A stretch of DNA of 64,000 nt from Heterocephalus glaber (GCF_000247695.1 NW_004624776.1:9296232-9360231); one strand, 5' to 3'; counted from the first letter of the stretch, positions 23,361-35,249 are shown. The notes: generated by a model not told the origin, from the sequence alone. Program-made: numbers and translations.

Positions 23361-24514
23361 AGAAGAAAAGGGAGACAAAAAAATCTAAACTCACTGACAA
23401 GGTAGACTTCAACTAAAACTGGGTAGAAGAGACAAAGAAGGCTACTACATATTGGTAAAGAGAAGAATTCACGAAGAAGAGACAACATTAATATATATAC
23501 ACCTAATGATGATGTTCCTAATTTCATAAAATAAACATTACTTCACATAAAAGGACAGACAGATTCCAAAACAATCATAGTGAGGGACTTCAACACCCTA
23601 TTGCACAAATAGGCCAACTAGACAAAAAATTAACAAAGAAATATCAAAATTAAGTTACATGTAGATTAAGTGGATTGAACTGGTATCTATAAAGTATTTC
23701 ATCCAGTATCCATAAAATGCACTTTATTTTTAGCACCCCTCAGAAGTTTCTCCAAAATAGATCATATTTTAGGTCATAAAGCAGGTCTGAAATTATAAAA
23801 TAATTGAAATGATCTTATGCATCCTATCAGATCACAAGGGAAATAACTAGAAATCAATAGCAAAGGAAACTACAGAAACTACACAAACACATGGAGATTG
23901 AATAATACACACCTCACAAATTAATGGATCACTGAAGAAATTAGAGGAGAAATTTTTAAATTCCTAGAATCAAATGATAATGGAAATATTATACATCACA
24001 ATCTTTGGGACACAATGAAAGCTTTTCCAAGAGAAAAGTTTATAGCTATCAGTGCCTACATTGGAAAAACAGAATGAGCCCAAATACATAACCTAATGAT
24101 GCACCTCAACATCCTAGGAAAAAAGAATAAACCAAACCCCAAACCAGTAGAAGCAAAGAAATAACAAACATCAGAATGGAAATTAATAAAATTGAAATAA
24201 AAATTCACAGTATTGATGAATCAGAGTTGATTCTTTGAAAAGATAAACAAGATTAATAAATCCTTAGTCAAACTTACCAAAAAAGAGAAAGAAGGCTCAA
24301 ATTAATATAATTAGAAATGAAAAAGTTGAAATTATAACAGGCACCATTGAAATACAGAAGGTCATCAGAAATCATTTTCAAAATTTAACTGCCAACAAAT
24401 TGGAGAATCTATATTAAATGGATAAATTCTTAGACACATATGACCAAAATGAATTGAACCAAGAAGATAAACAAAATTTGAACAAATCAATAACAGTGAG
24501 ATTGAAGCCATTTT

Positions 24515-24720
24515 ACTTATTTTGTTTTTGGTATTAGGGATCAAACTCGGGTCTTTGCGCTTGCGAGGCAGGTGGCAGAACCACTGAGCTAAATCCCTGG
24601 CCCAAAAGAGCTCTTTACTTTCTTTTTGTTTTGTTTTGTTCTGTTTGTTTTTGGGGATTGAACTCAGGACTCTGCACTTGTGAGGCAGGCGCCAGAACCA
24701 CTGAGCTAAATTCCCAGCCC
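24515..24720 (-). mobile_element. Two nested ID-type SINEs
   Basis: Two ID complements lie in tandem, about 24525-24603 and 24650-24720. A single duplication TGAAGCCATTTT at 24503-24514 and 24721-24732 brackets both. TTTACTTATTTTG and TTTACTTTCTTTTTG flank the left SINE, which suggests it inserted into the T-rich tail of the right one. Confidence 0.8.
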
Positions 24721-25917
24721 TGAAGCCATTTTTAAACTAGGAAAAGTGCAGGACCAGATGAACATTTAGAGAAGAACAATACCAAACTTTCCTTTCTAAT
24801 AAAAAGAGACTGTATTCTCCTAAATTGATTCTAAGAAGCCAGCATTATGCAGCTACTAAATCAGGAGGAGATTTTTGAAAAATGATAACTATAGACTAAT
24901 AACCTTGATGAACACAGATGTAAAAATTCTTAATAAAATCATGACAAATAGAATACTACAAAGATTATACATCATGACCAAATTGTTTTTATCCCCCCAA
25001 AATCAAGGATGGCCCAACATACATAAATCAACAAATTTAATACACCACATAAATTAAATCAAAGATAAAAATCACATCTTGATCATCTTGATGATACCGA
25101 AAAGGCCTTTGGAAAAATTCAACAGTACTTCATAGTAAAAACTCTGATGAAAATAGTTATAGAAGGGCCTTATCTCAAAATGATAAAAGACATATGACAA
25201 ACCCAGAGCCAACATTATATTAAATAGGGAAAAACCTGAAAGAATCCTTCTGAAGTCTGGAAGAAGACAAGTGTGTCCATTTTCATCAGTCCTATTCAAT
25301 ATAGTATTCAAAATGTTAGCCAGAGCAATCAAGCAAGAGAAAGAAATTAAAAGGTTATTAATGGAAAAAGAAGTCAAGTTACCCCTAGTGTAGATGATAG
25401 GATTCTTTATATAGAATATCAAAAAATTCCACCAGACTTAGAACAGACAAATTCAGCAAAGTGGCAGGATAAAAAATCAACATACAAGAATCAATCATGT
25501 TTCTATATACAAATAATGAAACAACCAAGAAAGAAATCAGGAAAACAATTCACTATAGGTTCAAGTAATTAAATATCAAGGACTCAACCTAACTGAGGAA
25601 GTAAAAGACTTTTATAACAAAAACTACAGAACTCTGAAGAAAGAAATTGAAAAGGACATTAGAAAATGGAAAGATATTCCTTGTTCTTGGATCTATAGAC
25701 TTAATTATATTAAAATGGCCATATTACCAAGAACAATCTATAGATTTAATGCAATGCCTCTTAAAATAACAACAACATTCTTTGAAGAACTAGAAAAGGC
25801 AACTCTGAATTTCATTTGGAATCAGAAAAGACCCAGAATTGCCAAAGCAACCCTGAGAAAAAAGAGCAATGCTGGAGGCATCACTATACTGGACTTCAAT
25901 CTATACTAGAAAGCCAT

Positions 25918-25949
25918 AACAACAACAACAACAACAACAACAACAAAAA
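25918..25949. repeat. (AAC)n microsatellite
   Basis: About ten AAC units directly after the ORF2 C-terminal stop of the L1. Confidence 0.9.
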
Positions 25950-26628
25950 CCCATAATATTAGCACAAAAACTTTAGACTGAGTCATACAGAAGACAAAAA
26001 AAAAACCCAAGCACGTACAGCCATCTGATTTTTGAAAAGGAGCCAAAAACATATGCTGGAGAAAAGACAGACTTTTTTAGAAATAGTGCTGGGAAAAGTG
26101 AACATCCACGTGCAGTAAACTGAAACTAGACTACTTTCTTTTACTGTGCAGTAAAATCAAATCAAATCAAAATTGATCAAAAATATTGAAGCTGCTGGAA
26201 GACAACACAGGGGACATATCTGAAGCCACAAGTAAATGCAAAGACTTCCTGAAAAGGACTCCAAAAGTAGAAGAAATAGTATCAAGAACCAACAACTTAA
26301 AAAGCTTCTTCATGGAAAAGGAAACACTACGGTGAAGAAACAACCCATTGAATGGGAGAAAATCTTTGCTAGCAACTCTTCTGATAGAGAATATCTAGAA
26401 TGTACAAAAATACTAAAAATAACAGCTATAAAACAGTGAACCTCAACAAACAAGTGGGCAAATGAAGTGAATAGATACTCCTCAAAAGAATAAATGCAAA
26501 TGGCCAAAAAGTATATTAAAAATGTTCGACATCTCCAGCCATCAGAGAAATGAACATTAAAACTACATGGAGATTTCATCTCATCCCAGTCAGCCAAAAG
26601 ACAAAGACAATGAATGCCGGCAAAGATG

Positions 26629-26806
26629 CAGGGAAAAACACTCCTATACTGTTGGTGGGAATATAAACCAGCACCACTACTATGAGAATCAGCATGGAGA
26701 TTCCTCTAAAGACAAAACAGGGAAAAACACTCCTATATTGTTGGTGGGAATGCAAACCAGTACTATCACTATGAGAATCAGCATGGAGATTCCTCAAAAG
26801 ACAAAA
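26629..26806 (+). repeat. 89-bp tandem duplication in the L1 3' part
   Basis: Copies 26629-26717 and 26718-26806 both start CAGGGAAAAACACTCCTATA and end with TTCCTC, A/T, AAAGACAAAA. They differ at about ten positions. The unit contains the L1 word GTTGGTGGGAAT, normally present once. Confidence 0.9.
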
Positions 26807-26907
26807 CAGATCCAGCTAAACCACTCCTGGGCAGACCCTGAAAGAATTAAGGGCTTCAAACTATAGTGACACATATATAACCATGTTTATAGCAGTGATT
26901 TCGAGAA

Positions 26908-27257
26908 TGTATTTATTTGTTTTCCATTACTGTAACAAAATAGCTAGGAATCATAAAAAGGAACCATTTGTTCTAAACCAGTTATGGAGGTTTCAGTCCA
27001 TGACCAACTAGCTCCACTGCTTTGCACCCCGTGTGGCGCAGTACATCTTGGCAGGAGTACGTGGCAGAGCAAACCATTTACTTCATAGCTTCTAGGAACT
27101 TAAAGAGAAAAGGACTAGTGTTTCACAGTCCCCTTCAAGGATGCTACACTGACCTAAAATTTCCCACTAGGGCCCACTTCTTAAAGGTTCCTCTACCTTC
27201 TAGCAGTTCTTTTACCATGTGGCCCTTTCAGGAACATTCCAGATCCAAACTCTAGCA
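26908..27257 (-). mobile_element. MaLR-type solo LTR
   Basis: On the plus strand it reads TTTTCCATTACTGTAACAAAAT, GGTTTCAGTCCATGACCAACTAGCTCC, GGGCCCACTTCTTAAAG, ending ACATTCCAGATCCAAACTC. This is the complement of the LTR layout seen at 3307-3692. Confidence 0.7.
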
Positions 27258-27499
27258 GATGAATTATATTTTTGTTCATCTTTGCTCATGTAAGTGTTGA
27301 CAGTTCTTTTTTATTCTCATTTTCATTGAGATATAATTCACATTCCATAAGATGGCTCTGTTTTCAAAAACCACATAATTGATGTTTAAGTTACATATAA
27401 TGATATTGCTTTGTAAGCCTACATTTTATGGCACTTCACAATGTATAAAATTAGATAATCCTCAATCCCTCTCAGCCACTCTGAGATTTATTCTCCACT

Positions 27500-28005
27500 C
27501 TGTCACTATCTGATTACTTGCACATTCCTGGTCTATTCCTACCTGGTCTCCTTTTCTCTAGCTTCACTTCCTCTAATCCATACTACCCATCATGTGGTCT
27601 CTCACTCACAAATCTGATTCACAGCTTGCTGAATCCTATTCTGCAGTCTCCCATTGCATCCATTCATTGCATCCATGGGGTATAGTCCTCATCTTAGAGC
27701 TCAACATATAAAGTCTCCATGAATTCATTCTGCTGTTTTCTGCCCACCTCATCTAACAACTCTACTGCTCCCTCAGGTTTATCTCCTCTTTCACCACCTT
27801 CTCTGAGGTCCCAAGCAAACACAGACACTTTTCTAATGTGCTCACTTAACGTGGACACATCTTTGTTGCATCACTGTATACACATCTGCTTTACAGTTAT
27901 CTCCCCATCGGTCTGCCTTAAAAAGGATAGTGCCTTTCTAGTTTTGTGGCTACAGCACTTCACAAGGTATATGGGCTACAGAAGATATTTATTAAGTATT
28001 TGCTG
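27500..28005 (+). mobile_element. LINE-2 fragment
   Basis: Follows L2 order: CCTACCTGGTCTCC, CTTCCTCTAATCCATACTAC, CACAAATCTGATTCAC, CAGTCTCCCATTGCATCC, then a tail region with TTTATTAAGTATTTGCTGA. Strongly diverged. A 95-codon open frame here has no support. Confidence 0.55.
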
Positions 28006-28062
28006 AAGAGATTAATCTTTAAAGCCACACTGTATAGCAGGAAGAATGGAATTTTCCCATTT

Positions 28063-28480
28063 TATGAGGCATGATCAAAAAATGTTTAAAAATTTTTAAA
28101 TATTACAGTAAAAGACACATTTCCATTAGTCCCCCTCAAAATCCTCCTGCTTGGTTCAAATCACACTTACCCATCATTTTGCCACTTTTAGAAGCAATTC
28201 TGGAAGTCCTCTTTCATAAATGTCCTAAGTTGTACTGTCATGGCTGACTTGATGTCCTGATTTGATTCAAAATGTTTGCCTTTTATGTTAATTTTTACTT
28301 TGGAGAAGACAAGTCACATAGTGCCAGATCCAGTGAATAAGGTGGATGAGGACACACTGTAATATTTTTTGAGTCTGCTTTTCTATTGGATGGCATTTTG
28401 CAGCAGTATTCACTGCATTTTTATCACCTGCTATTTTGATGACACCTTATAAAGACACCCACAAAAGAAGATTTAAAGAA
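28063..28480 (-). pseudogene. Mariner-type transposase relic, C-terminal part with 3' terminal repeat
   Basis: On the minus strand it translates to PHPPYSLDLALCDL, close to the HPPYSPDLAPCD block that holds the last catalytic Asp of mariner transposases. Further on come QDIKSAMTVQLRTFMKEDFQ and then a stop. The end sequence TTTTTTGATCATGCCTC looks like a mariner terminal repeat, with TTTACTGTAATA before it. Frames are broken and the N-terminal two thirds are missing. A second, opposite copy of the 3' end follows at 28466. Confidence 0.6.
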
Positions 28481-28592
28481 CTACTTCAGAAAGTAGCAAA
28501 AACAAAATAAAGTAGCTGTGATCAAAGCAGGGATAATATTTTGAGGGCGATTAATGACAATATGTCTTTTACAGTAATAAATTAAACATTCA
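28466..28592 (+). mobile_element. Second mariner 3' end, opposite orientation
   Basis: AAGATTTAAAGAACTACTTCAG, AAAGTAGCAAAA, TATTTTGAGGGCGATTAATG, TCTTTTACAGTAATAAATT run parallel to the complement of the neighbouring minus-strand relic. The outer terminal repeat is not evident. Confidence 0.55.
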
Positions 28593-28604
28593 CTGTATTT
28601 TCAA

Positions 28605-28705
28605 TCATTCCTTGTACACATGAAGAAACTAATGCACAAGGGTTCAGAACTATTTAGTGACACAGTTAGGGTTCATATCCAAATTATCTATGTCCACATT
28701 CTTTT
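28605..28705 (-). mobile_element. MIR SINE fragment
   Basis: CATGAAGAAACTAATGCACAAG, AGTGACACAGTTAGGGTTCATATCCAAATT fits the complement of the MIR core and tail. Confidence 0.5.
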
Positions 28706-29095
28706 TTACAAGTAAGAACCAGTATATGTTGTGACCAAGATGGGGAAATTTAACATCCTGGCTCTCTTCCAGACTTTGTGTGACTTCTCAGTAAGTCATT
28801 CTACTAAAAATAAAAGACTTGAAAGAAGGGAATCACTATACCTATCTCTCATGAACTTGCATGGAGTGATTTATGCAGCAAAGCTCATATTCTAGTAGGG
28901 ATGATACTGTCAAACACTCCATTTAATGATTCAAGTTCAAAATTCAGTCCACTCCTGCTATGAAGCCCCCTTTTGCCTTTATATACCCTAGGTACACCCC
29001 ACCTCCTGCTCACTAAACCCAGCACTGATGAGCCTCTCACAACCCCTGTGATTCCATTCTTTATATCCTTTTTTGACACTGAACTCTTCTCTTTT

Positions 29096-29183
29096 CTTTT
29101 TTTTTTTTTCTGGTACCGGGGATTGAACTCATGACTTATGCTTGTGAGGCAGGCACAGTGCCACTGAGCTAAATCCCCAGCCC
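29096..29183 (-). mobile_element. ID-type SINE
   Basis: A T-run, then GGTACCGGGGATTGAACTC, ending CTGAGCTAAATCCCCAGCCC. Flanks TGAACTCTTCTCTTTT (29080-29095) and TGAGCTCTTCTCTCTT (29185-29200) form the target duplication. Confidence 0.9.
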
Positions 29184-29200
29184 TTGAGCTCTTCTCTCTT

Positions 29201-30030
29201 GTAGCAAGGGTAGCATAGGGACTGAACACAATCCTCAGAGGACACAGGTCACTGACCTATTGTCTGGGCACACTGTATCTCCCCTGGAACTAGAATGAGA
29301 GACACTGTTTTTCAAGAAGCTGGAGACAGAATGAATACCACTCCTTCCAAAGGAGAAATGTCCTGATATATTTCTACTTGTGAATTCAGCTATTTTTAGT
29401 TCCTGCAAGTATCTCTAGATCCAAACAATTCAAGAAACTGCCTGAGTTCATAGCTTCAACGTGTTCTAACTTTGACAAAATACATTATGTCATGTGGAAA
29501 GAGATCCAACCAGTTCCAGTTGTCCTGAGCACCGCGATGTCAGCTAAGAAATAGGATCTTTATTGATCTGCCAGTATCTAGAGATGATTTTTGAGCACTG
29601 GTGGCCTTCTTGGCAGTAAACGTCAAGAAGAAAAGCAAGGGTCAAACTCTGGACTCCTGCTAGACAACTCTATCAACTAAGATATAGTAGAAACAATTAT
29701 TGAGCAATGCAACTTCCAAATGGAAAATTAAAATGTCATAAAGTAGCATTAAGGAAAAATCGGGACTTCAGAGTAAATACATATCACTAATCACTAATCT
29801 ATACCAGCATCTCCAAGAGCATATCTGGCCTCAGCCTGAGTTTCAAAACAACCCTGTTGCCAGAAATCTCACAAAATCCTATTATTGAAAGAAAAATCCT
29901 AGAGAAGATGAACAAGAGACAAAAGTCACCCCACTCTGAATAACTGTTATAAACTATCCTCATCCAAATGATGTATGTATAGGAAAACCCAAACTGAGGT
30001 GCACAGAAGTGAGAAGGAAAATCCTGATCT
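29201..30030. other. Unassigned intronic sequence
   Basis: No repeat or gene recognised. Part of a 205-codon minus open frame (29799-30416) falls here. It crosses into the neighbouring transposon relic and has no homology that I recognise. Confidence 0.4.
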
Positions 30031-30035
30031 TCAAT

Positions 30036-30345
30036 ACAGGCTGAGCATCTTGCATCTGATATATGTGGGACCAGAAATCCTTTAGATGTCAAGTTTCTCA
30101 GATTTGGGAATATTTGGATGTGTACAATGAGATGTCTTTGAGATGGGACCCAAGTATAAATACAAAATTCAAATGTTTCACATATACGTACCCTGAAAGT
30201 TATTTTGTATTTTAGTGTGCCTGCAGTCTGACTGCAGCCTGTCCTAAAAGGTAGGGTGTGGAATTTTGCACTTGTGGTATTGTGTTGGCCCTCAAAAAGT
30301 TCTGATATTTGGAGTATTTTAGAATTAGAATTTTCATAGTAAGGA
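30036..30345 (+). mobile_element. Non-autonomous Tigger-like DNA transposon relic
   Basis: Starts ACAGGCTGAGCATCTTGCATCTG, then GGGACCAGAAATCCTTTAG, TGAGATGTCTTTGAGATGGGACCCAAGT, CCTGAAAGTTATTTTGTA and CCCTCAAAAAGTTCTGATATTTGG. Same family as 14884-15200, opposite strand. Confidence 0.6.
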
Positions 30346-30499
30346 TGATTATTCTGGAAATGACTGATTCTATCTCTGAGGCCAGCAAGCAAAGCAGAAA
30401 AGCAGATAATAGCCATGACCCTCTGTGGCTAGGACAAGAAGAGAGAAGTTCGAGAGACACTGACTCTCAAGGATTCCATCTAGAGGGTTGATGGGGAGC

Positions 30500-30840
30500 A
30501 GCCTATGTCTTGATTATTTCTCTTATTTCTGGGGCAAAATACCCAACACCCAGGAAGAAAGGTTTATTTTGGCTCACACTTTGTAGAGGTTTTAGTCCAT
30601 ACCTGAGTGGCTCCAAGCCATATGTGGGGTATAGCAGAGGAGAGCTGCTCATGGCATGGCATCCAGGAAGCAGAGAGCTGGGTCAGGGGAAAGAAACCCT
30701 CCCAGGCCAACCTCCCCTGTGACCCACCTCTTCAGACCAGACCCCACCTCCTAATAGCAAGTCAGCTATAAGCCTCTATAATCTAATAGCCTTCCAAAAG
30801 CCCCACCTGTGAGCACATGAAGCTTTGGGGGACCCTGTCA
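30500..30840 (-). mobile_element. MaLR-type solo LTR
   Basis: Complement of the MaLR layout: GGGGCAAAATACCCAACACC, AAAGGTTTATTTTGGCTCAC, CACCTCTTCAGACCAGACCCCACCTCC, CCAAAAGCCCCACCTGTGAGC. Ends are approximate. Confidence 0.7.
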
Positions 30841-31352
30841 ATTAGAAGAGTCATTTTCCAGGAGAGAGTAATTCTCACTATGCTCAAGGATGTAGTATTA
30901 CACATTGCACTGACTTTCCCTCAGATTCAATTGCTCATTATAAAATTGAGCCATGAAATACGGCATGCATGCTGCATGGAGCTGTCAGAGCAAAGGAGAA
31001 ACATCGGTTAATGAGTTAGCTTGGATCAGGGCCACTGTAAAGGCCGGTTTGGTCAGATATTGCACATACTCTGTTTCTCAGCATGTGATACTCCGTGCTG
31101 TCTCAGGACTCTGCCAGCAAGAAGGCCAACACCACCTTCCTTGACCTGGACTAGAAATCTATGCCAAAATTAACTTCTTTTCTTTAAAATTTAACCAGAC
31201 TGTGGTATTGTGCTATCAGCCACAAAAAACAGACACATAGTTGAACATTTTCTTTTTTAACATTGTCTATTGACTTGACTTTATTTCTGTAGCTTATAGC
31301 TTTTGTAAGCAGGTGATTCAAACAAAAAACCCTCTCATTTAAATGTGCTCTG

Positions 31353-31603
31353 AAAGGTGCAAAGGGGAAGGGGAAGGGGGAAGGGTGGGGGAAAAGAAAG
31401 AAGGGAATGAAATTAATATGAGAAAAAGAAAAAATGGAAATGAAGTCTTTGTAAATAGGGAGGGATGGAGGTGTTGAGGGGAGGGCAGGGGAATGGGGGA
31501 AAAAATAAGAACCCAGATAGAGTATGTAAAGGTGCAAATTCCCAGTGATGAATGTCATTATATTATATACCTAAAATGTACCAATAAAATTAATTTAAAA
31601 AAT
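31353..31603 (+). mobile_element. Severely 5'-truncated L1 (3' UTR only)
   Basis: 251 bp of L1 3' UTR, from the purine tract to CCAATAAAATTAATTTAAAAAA. Target duplication AAATGTGCTCTG (31341-31352) and AAATGTGTTCTG (31604-31615). It is very close to the 3' UTR at 8200-8450, so it belongs to a relatively young subfamily. Confidence 0.9.
31364..31391 (+). other. G-quadruplex motif in the L1 3' UTR
   Basis: Five G-runs of 3-5 bases with AA, AA, AA and T loops; a stronger version of the motif at 8213. Confidence 0.75.
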
Positions 31604-31615
31604 AAATGTGTTCTG

Positions 31616-32310
31616 TTACTCTATGAAAGAAGTATAATGAGTAATCTAACTACTGTTTTTGTTTTCTAAGCTTAACTGTAAAGAAGTCCTCTGGATTTAA
31701 AGAAACTCATCACTAAGGAAAGAGTGTGCATTCAGTGGCTTTATTTTATGGACTAACTTCAAAACTTCCCACATAAAGCTATTAGTTCTCATGATGTAAA
31801 CACAGTAGCAAGTATCCACATGTTACCTCTGCTGTCTTAAAAGACTGAATGTGCTTTGGCAAGGAAAACAAAACATGAGATTGTGCATGAAACATTGTTC
31901 TTGTACAAATAATACAGTATGTTCTTGAAAAATGTTCATGTTATTGGGTAGAGAATGGAGAAATAAAAACATTCAATATTTCTTCTGTTATTGTAGGAGA
32001 TGCAAAACTAATGTTAGATTTGCTTCTGTTGACAGCAATCACATGTTGCTTGGCAACCTTAACTGTTTCTTGGGTTGAACTGCAAAGTACTCAAGCAGCT
32101 ACTGACTTTAAACCAATGACACTGACAAGCTGAATGTGATTCCTATCATATACACAGACCTCACATTTATACAGAAGTCTTAATGGTAAGATGCTACCAC
32201 TATTGGATATAACATCTGTGCCCCATTGATCCAATGAGCTTCCCTGAAGTCCTCAAAGTGACCTCTTGATTTAGTTTTCTATTTCCTTATTAGCTACGAC
32301 ATCACTAGCA
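31616..32310. other. Unassigned intronic sequence
   Basis: No repeat or gene recognised. Confidence 0.4.
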
Positions 32311-32319
32311 TTCATTGAA

Positions 32320-32935
32320 TATTTTAAAATTACTTTTAACTGGGTTAAAATACATTATCATCTAAGATTAAACATTTTAAAGTACATTTAATGTAAATTT
32401 ATCATTTTTAAGTGGATGGTTCAGAAGCAGTTTTGTTTCCATGAATTTGACTACTCTAGGGACTTCATAGAAGAGGAATCACTTAGCGTAAAGTCTTCTA
32501 GCTTCATCCTTGTTGTAATATGTATCAGATTTTCCCTCCTTTTTAAGGCTAAATAATATGCCATAGTGTGGATTTATGTTTTTTTTTAATCCTTTCATAC
32601 ATCAATGGACATTTGCATTGCTTCTACTTTCCAGCTATTGTCAATAATGTGACTATGGAACATACGTGTACAAATATCTCAAGATCCTGCTTTCAAAAAA
32701 TTTAAGTATGTACCTAGAAGTATAATCATATGACCATGTGGTAATATTATTAATTTATTGAGGAACTGCCATATTGTTTTTCATAATCCCTGCACCATTC
32801 TAGCTTTGCCAGTAATGTATAAGGATTCCAATTTCTTCACATGTCCACCAATACTTGTTTTCTGCTTTTTTAAAAAAACAGTAGCCATCTTAATGGATGT
32901 AATGTGGCCACTGAATTTTGTATGCTTTTCTTTCA
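32320..32935 (-). mobile_element. Old L1M 3' UTR
   Basis: The complement carries GACTACTCTAGGGACTTCATAG, AAGGCTAAATAATATGCCATAG, ATCAATGGACATTTGCATTGC, GGAACTGCCATATTGTTTTTCA and AATTTCTTCACATGTCCACC, in the order of the ancient L1 3' UTR. Confidence 0.75.
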
Positions 32936-32989
32936 TCTATACTTCTTCAGCATTGCATTGTATTGTTATAATTTACATTAGATAGAATA

Positions 32990-34080
32990 GCTGTGTCTTT
33001 CTCCACTAATTTATACCTTCTTCATTTGCAAGAACTAGGTCTTTTCTTCACTCTTTAACACCCTGAATACCTGTTCCATTTCTCATTACTAATGGAACAA
33101 GAAGGCTTTGGAAAAGGATTTATTGCACATTTACAAATATCTTGGTGTCAGGCTAAGATATTTACCCCACTAATAAGGGAGAGTAAGTATTTGTTGTTTC
33201 TGTGAAAAGATGATGTAGTTGAACATTTGGCAATAGTTGTCATGACCAGAGCACCTTGAGTCAAACAGTCCAATTACCTAGCTGCACAATCATATCTAGG
33301 ATGGAGCAGTGCTTGTCTGAACAAAGATGGCAGCCTAGGGATAAAGGGGAGGACTCAGGAGAGGACTGTGGCCATGTTCTGAGAACAGTATGAGGTTATT
33401 CTCTGAGAAAACTGTCAATTTAATACAAGAGTCTCCATACATACTTGAGAAAAATGTATTTCCAATGTCTATGCTTTGAATATTAAAATAGAAATGTCAA
33501 TTTGGTAAGTTAAGGAATGATTAAAAAACTCAAAATGAGAAAAAAATTAATGGAAATTAATAGTAAAATGAATCACAAAGTAAACTATCCATGAAAATGA
33601 CAAAATGAATTCAGCTGGTGATATAAACAGGAAATAGTAACCTTTAAGTACAAGAACAGAGAAAAGAAGCAAAAGAGATAGTAGAGAAATTAAAACAATG
33701 AATTCTGATTTTAAACTTGAATACAATATATTATTGATGGGATAAGAGGCATCAAAAAACTGAATCACATGAAGGTCAAGGATAAAGATGAACAATTACA
33801 GTTTGATCTTTACTATAGTTTTTACATTATTTCCAATGTTTAAACATTTATTGAACACCTAGTACAGCACAGGCTCGGAATTAGGCACTGATGATCTAAT
33901 GGTTAACAATCAGGGTCCACAAAAGTCTGCATTTTAAAATTCTCTTTCCATATGATAAAACTATAAGAATTGAAAAAGGCTGAAGGAATCAATGATATGA
34001 GTAGAAATGTGAATTTGTGTAAATAATATGGCATCATTCTCTGTTTCTGATCATTGGGTAAGTGGGAAATTTTAACTCCT
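32990..34080. other. Unassigned intronic sequence
   Basis: No gene. A short L2- or MIR-like word (CATTTATTGAACACCTAGTACAG, about 33845) is too little to call. Confidence 0.4.
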
Positions 34081-34096
34081 TAAAGAGAGTCTAAAA

Positions 34097-34168
34097 GGGC
34101 TGGGATTTAGCTCAGTGGTCCCATCGCCTGCCTCTGAAGTGTAAGGTCCTGAGTTCAATCCCTGGTAC

Positions 34169-34189
<21 letters not shown>
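34097..34189 (+). mobile_element. ID-type SINE with a long A tail
   Basis: GGGCTGGGATTTAGCTCAGTG, GAGTTCAATCCCTGGTACC, then about 20 A. Flanks AAAGAGAGTCTA and a GAGAGAGAGAGTCTGA duplication that has expanded as (GA)n. Confidence 0.9.
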
Positions 34190-34199
<10 letters not shown>

Positions 34200-34829
34200 G
34201 TCTGAGGTAATCAATTAACTTTGGGTGGTTTTTTTTTTTTGCCTGTTTCTAACTTTTCCATCCCTCTGCATTAGCTAAACAAAGAGGCTAAAATGAGTGA
34301 AAATATGTACAGCTGTGTCTACAACACCCTAACAAAACATCTATCTCATGTGTATTGTCAATTGCAACCTAAATCTCTCCAGAGTGGCTACATATGTGGG
34401 CAGAGAAAGGATGTGTCCCTACTGAATAGCAGGGAAATATATTCTCAGTTTCACCATCAGTAAAAACAGTTCCCATGACCACTGAGAATGAATGATATTG
34501 AAGCCATAGGTAGTGAGCTGGTTCAGGCAGATCTCATTAACAACTCATTCCTATTGGAAAGTCCCCATGATTTCCATTAACCCAAAGCCTCTAGCCTCTA
34601 AGACTTAAGGGTGGCCCAGTCCCTTCTGTCTTCATAAAACCTTAACTGCTCTTGTGAAACAACTGGCTCCTACTCGGGGTGATGGCCTCAGTACAGAGGC
34701 TGAGACTTAGCATCCAGAAAGAGTCCAGATTTCTCCTTGGTATTTAATTATTTAATAAATATTCCAATTTGCACTACATATGATATCTTTAACCCCTCCC
34801 AAGAAGTCTCAATTACATGTTTTCATTCC

Positions 34830-34955
34830 CTTAATATAGTAGGAAATGAGGCTTGGAAAAGGGCAAAAGTAAGAGAATGAGTAAGTCAGTGGCAGAGTGG
34901 GGACTTCAACTGAGGTCTTCTTGCTGGAAGTTATGTGCTCCTTCCCAGCCTGGCA
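34830..34955 (-). mobile_element. MIR SINE fragment
   Basis: TAGGAAATGAGGCTTGGAAAAG, AAGTCAGTGGCAGAGTGGGGACTTCAACTGAGGTCTTCTTGC fits the complement of MIR. Confidence 0.55.
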
Positions 34956-35009
34956 TTAGACTGAAATACATCTTGTATGAAACTTAATTTCATTACTATA
35001 TTTCTTTTT

Positions 35010-35243
35010 TAAAATTCCCCATTTGTACCTACATACATCCTTCCACATACTTTAAATACTTTCTAGATGATTTATAATACCTAATACAATGTAAATGTTA
35101 TGTTAATATTTGCAATATGGTGCTGTTTGGGGAATGATGGAAAAGTGTGTCCATATTCATTATAGTCACAATTTTTTTCAAATATTTTTGATCTATCGCT
35201 GGTTGAATCTGTGGTTGCAGAATCCGTGAATAGAAGTCTGGAG
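35010..35243 (+). mobile_element. Tigger/MER2-like DNA transposon relic
   Basis: CACATACTTTAAATACTTTCTAG, ATTTATAATACCTAATACAATGTAAATG, GTTTGGGGAATGATGG, CAAATATTTTTGATCTATCGCTGGTTGAATC. Same family as 41958-42256. Confidence 0.65.
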
Positions 35244-35249
35244 ATACAT

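Larger units (their letters stand above)
23370..26880 (+). mobile_element. L1 element: ORF2 from endonuclease to C-terminus plus 3' part, decayed
   Basis: Begins inside the ORF2 endonuclease region (AGTGAGGGACTTCAACACCC at about 23580). It continues through the reverse transcriptase, where 24875-25057 translates to NYRLITLMNTDVKILNK, a diverged form of the conserved L1 block. It ends with the ORF2 C-terminal block [13 protein letters not shown] at about 25815-25860. The post-ORF2 sequence ends near 26880. Many stops and shifts make it inactive. Insertions: two SINEs at 24515-24720, an (AAC)n and an 89-bp tandem duplication. Confidence 0.85.

Noticed and set aside
25072..25422. 116-codon minus open frame rich in hydrophobic residues
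   Set aside because: It is the complement of the L1 reverse-transcriptase region; A-rich sense strands give hydrophobic antisense frames.
29799..30416. 205-codon minus open frame
   Set aside because: It crosses a Tigger-like transposon relic and its edge, with no conserved motif or splice signals.
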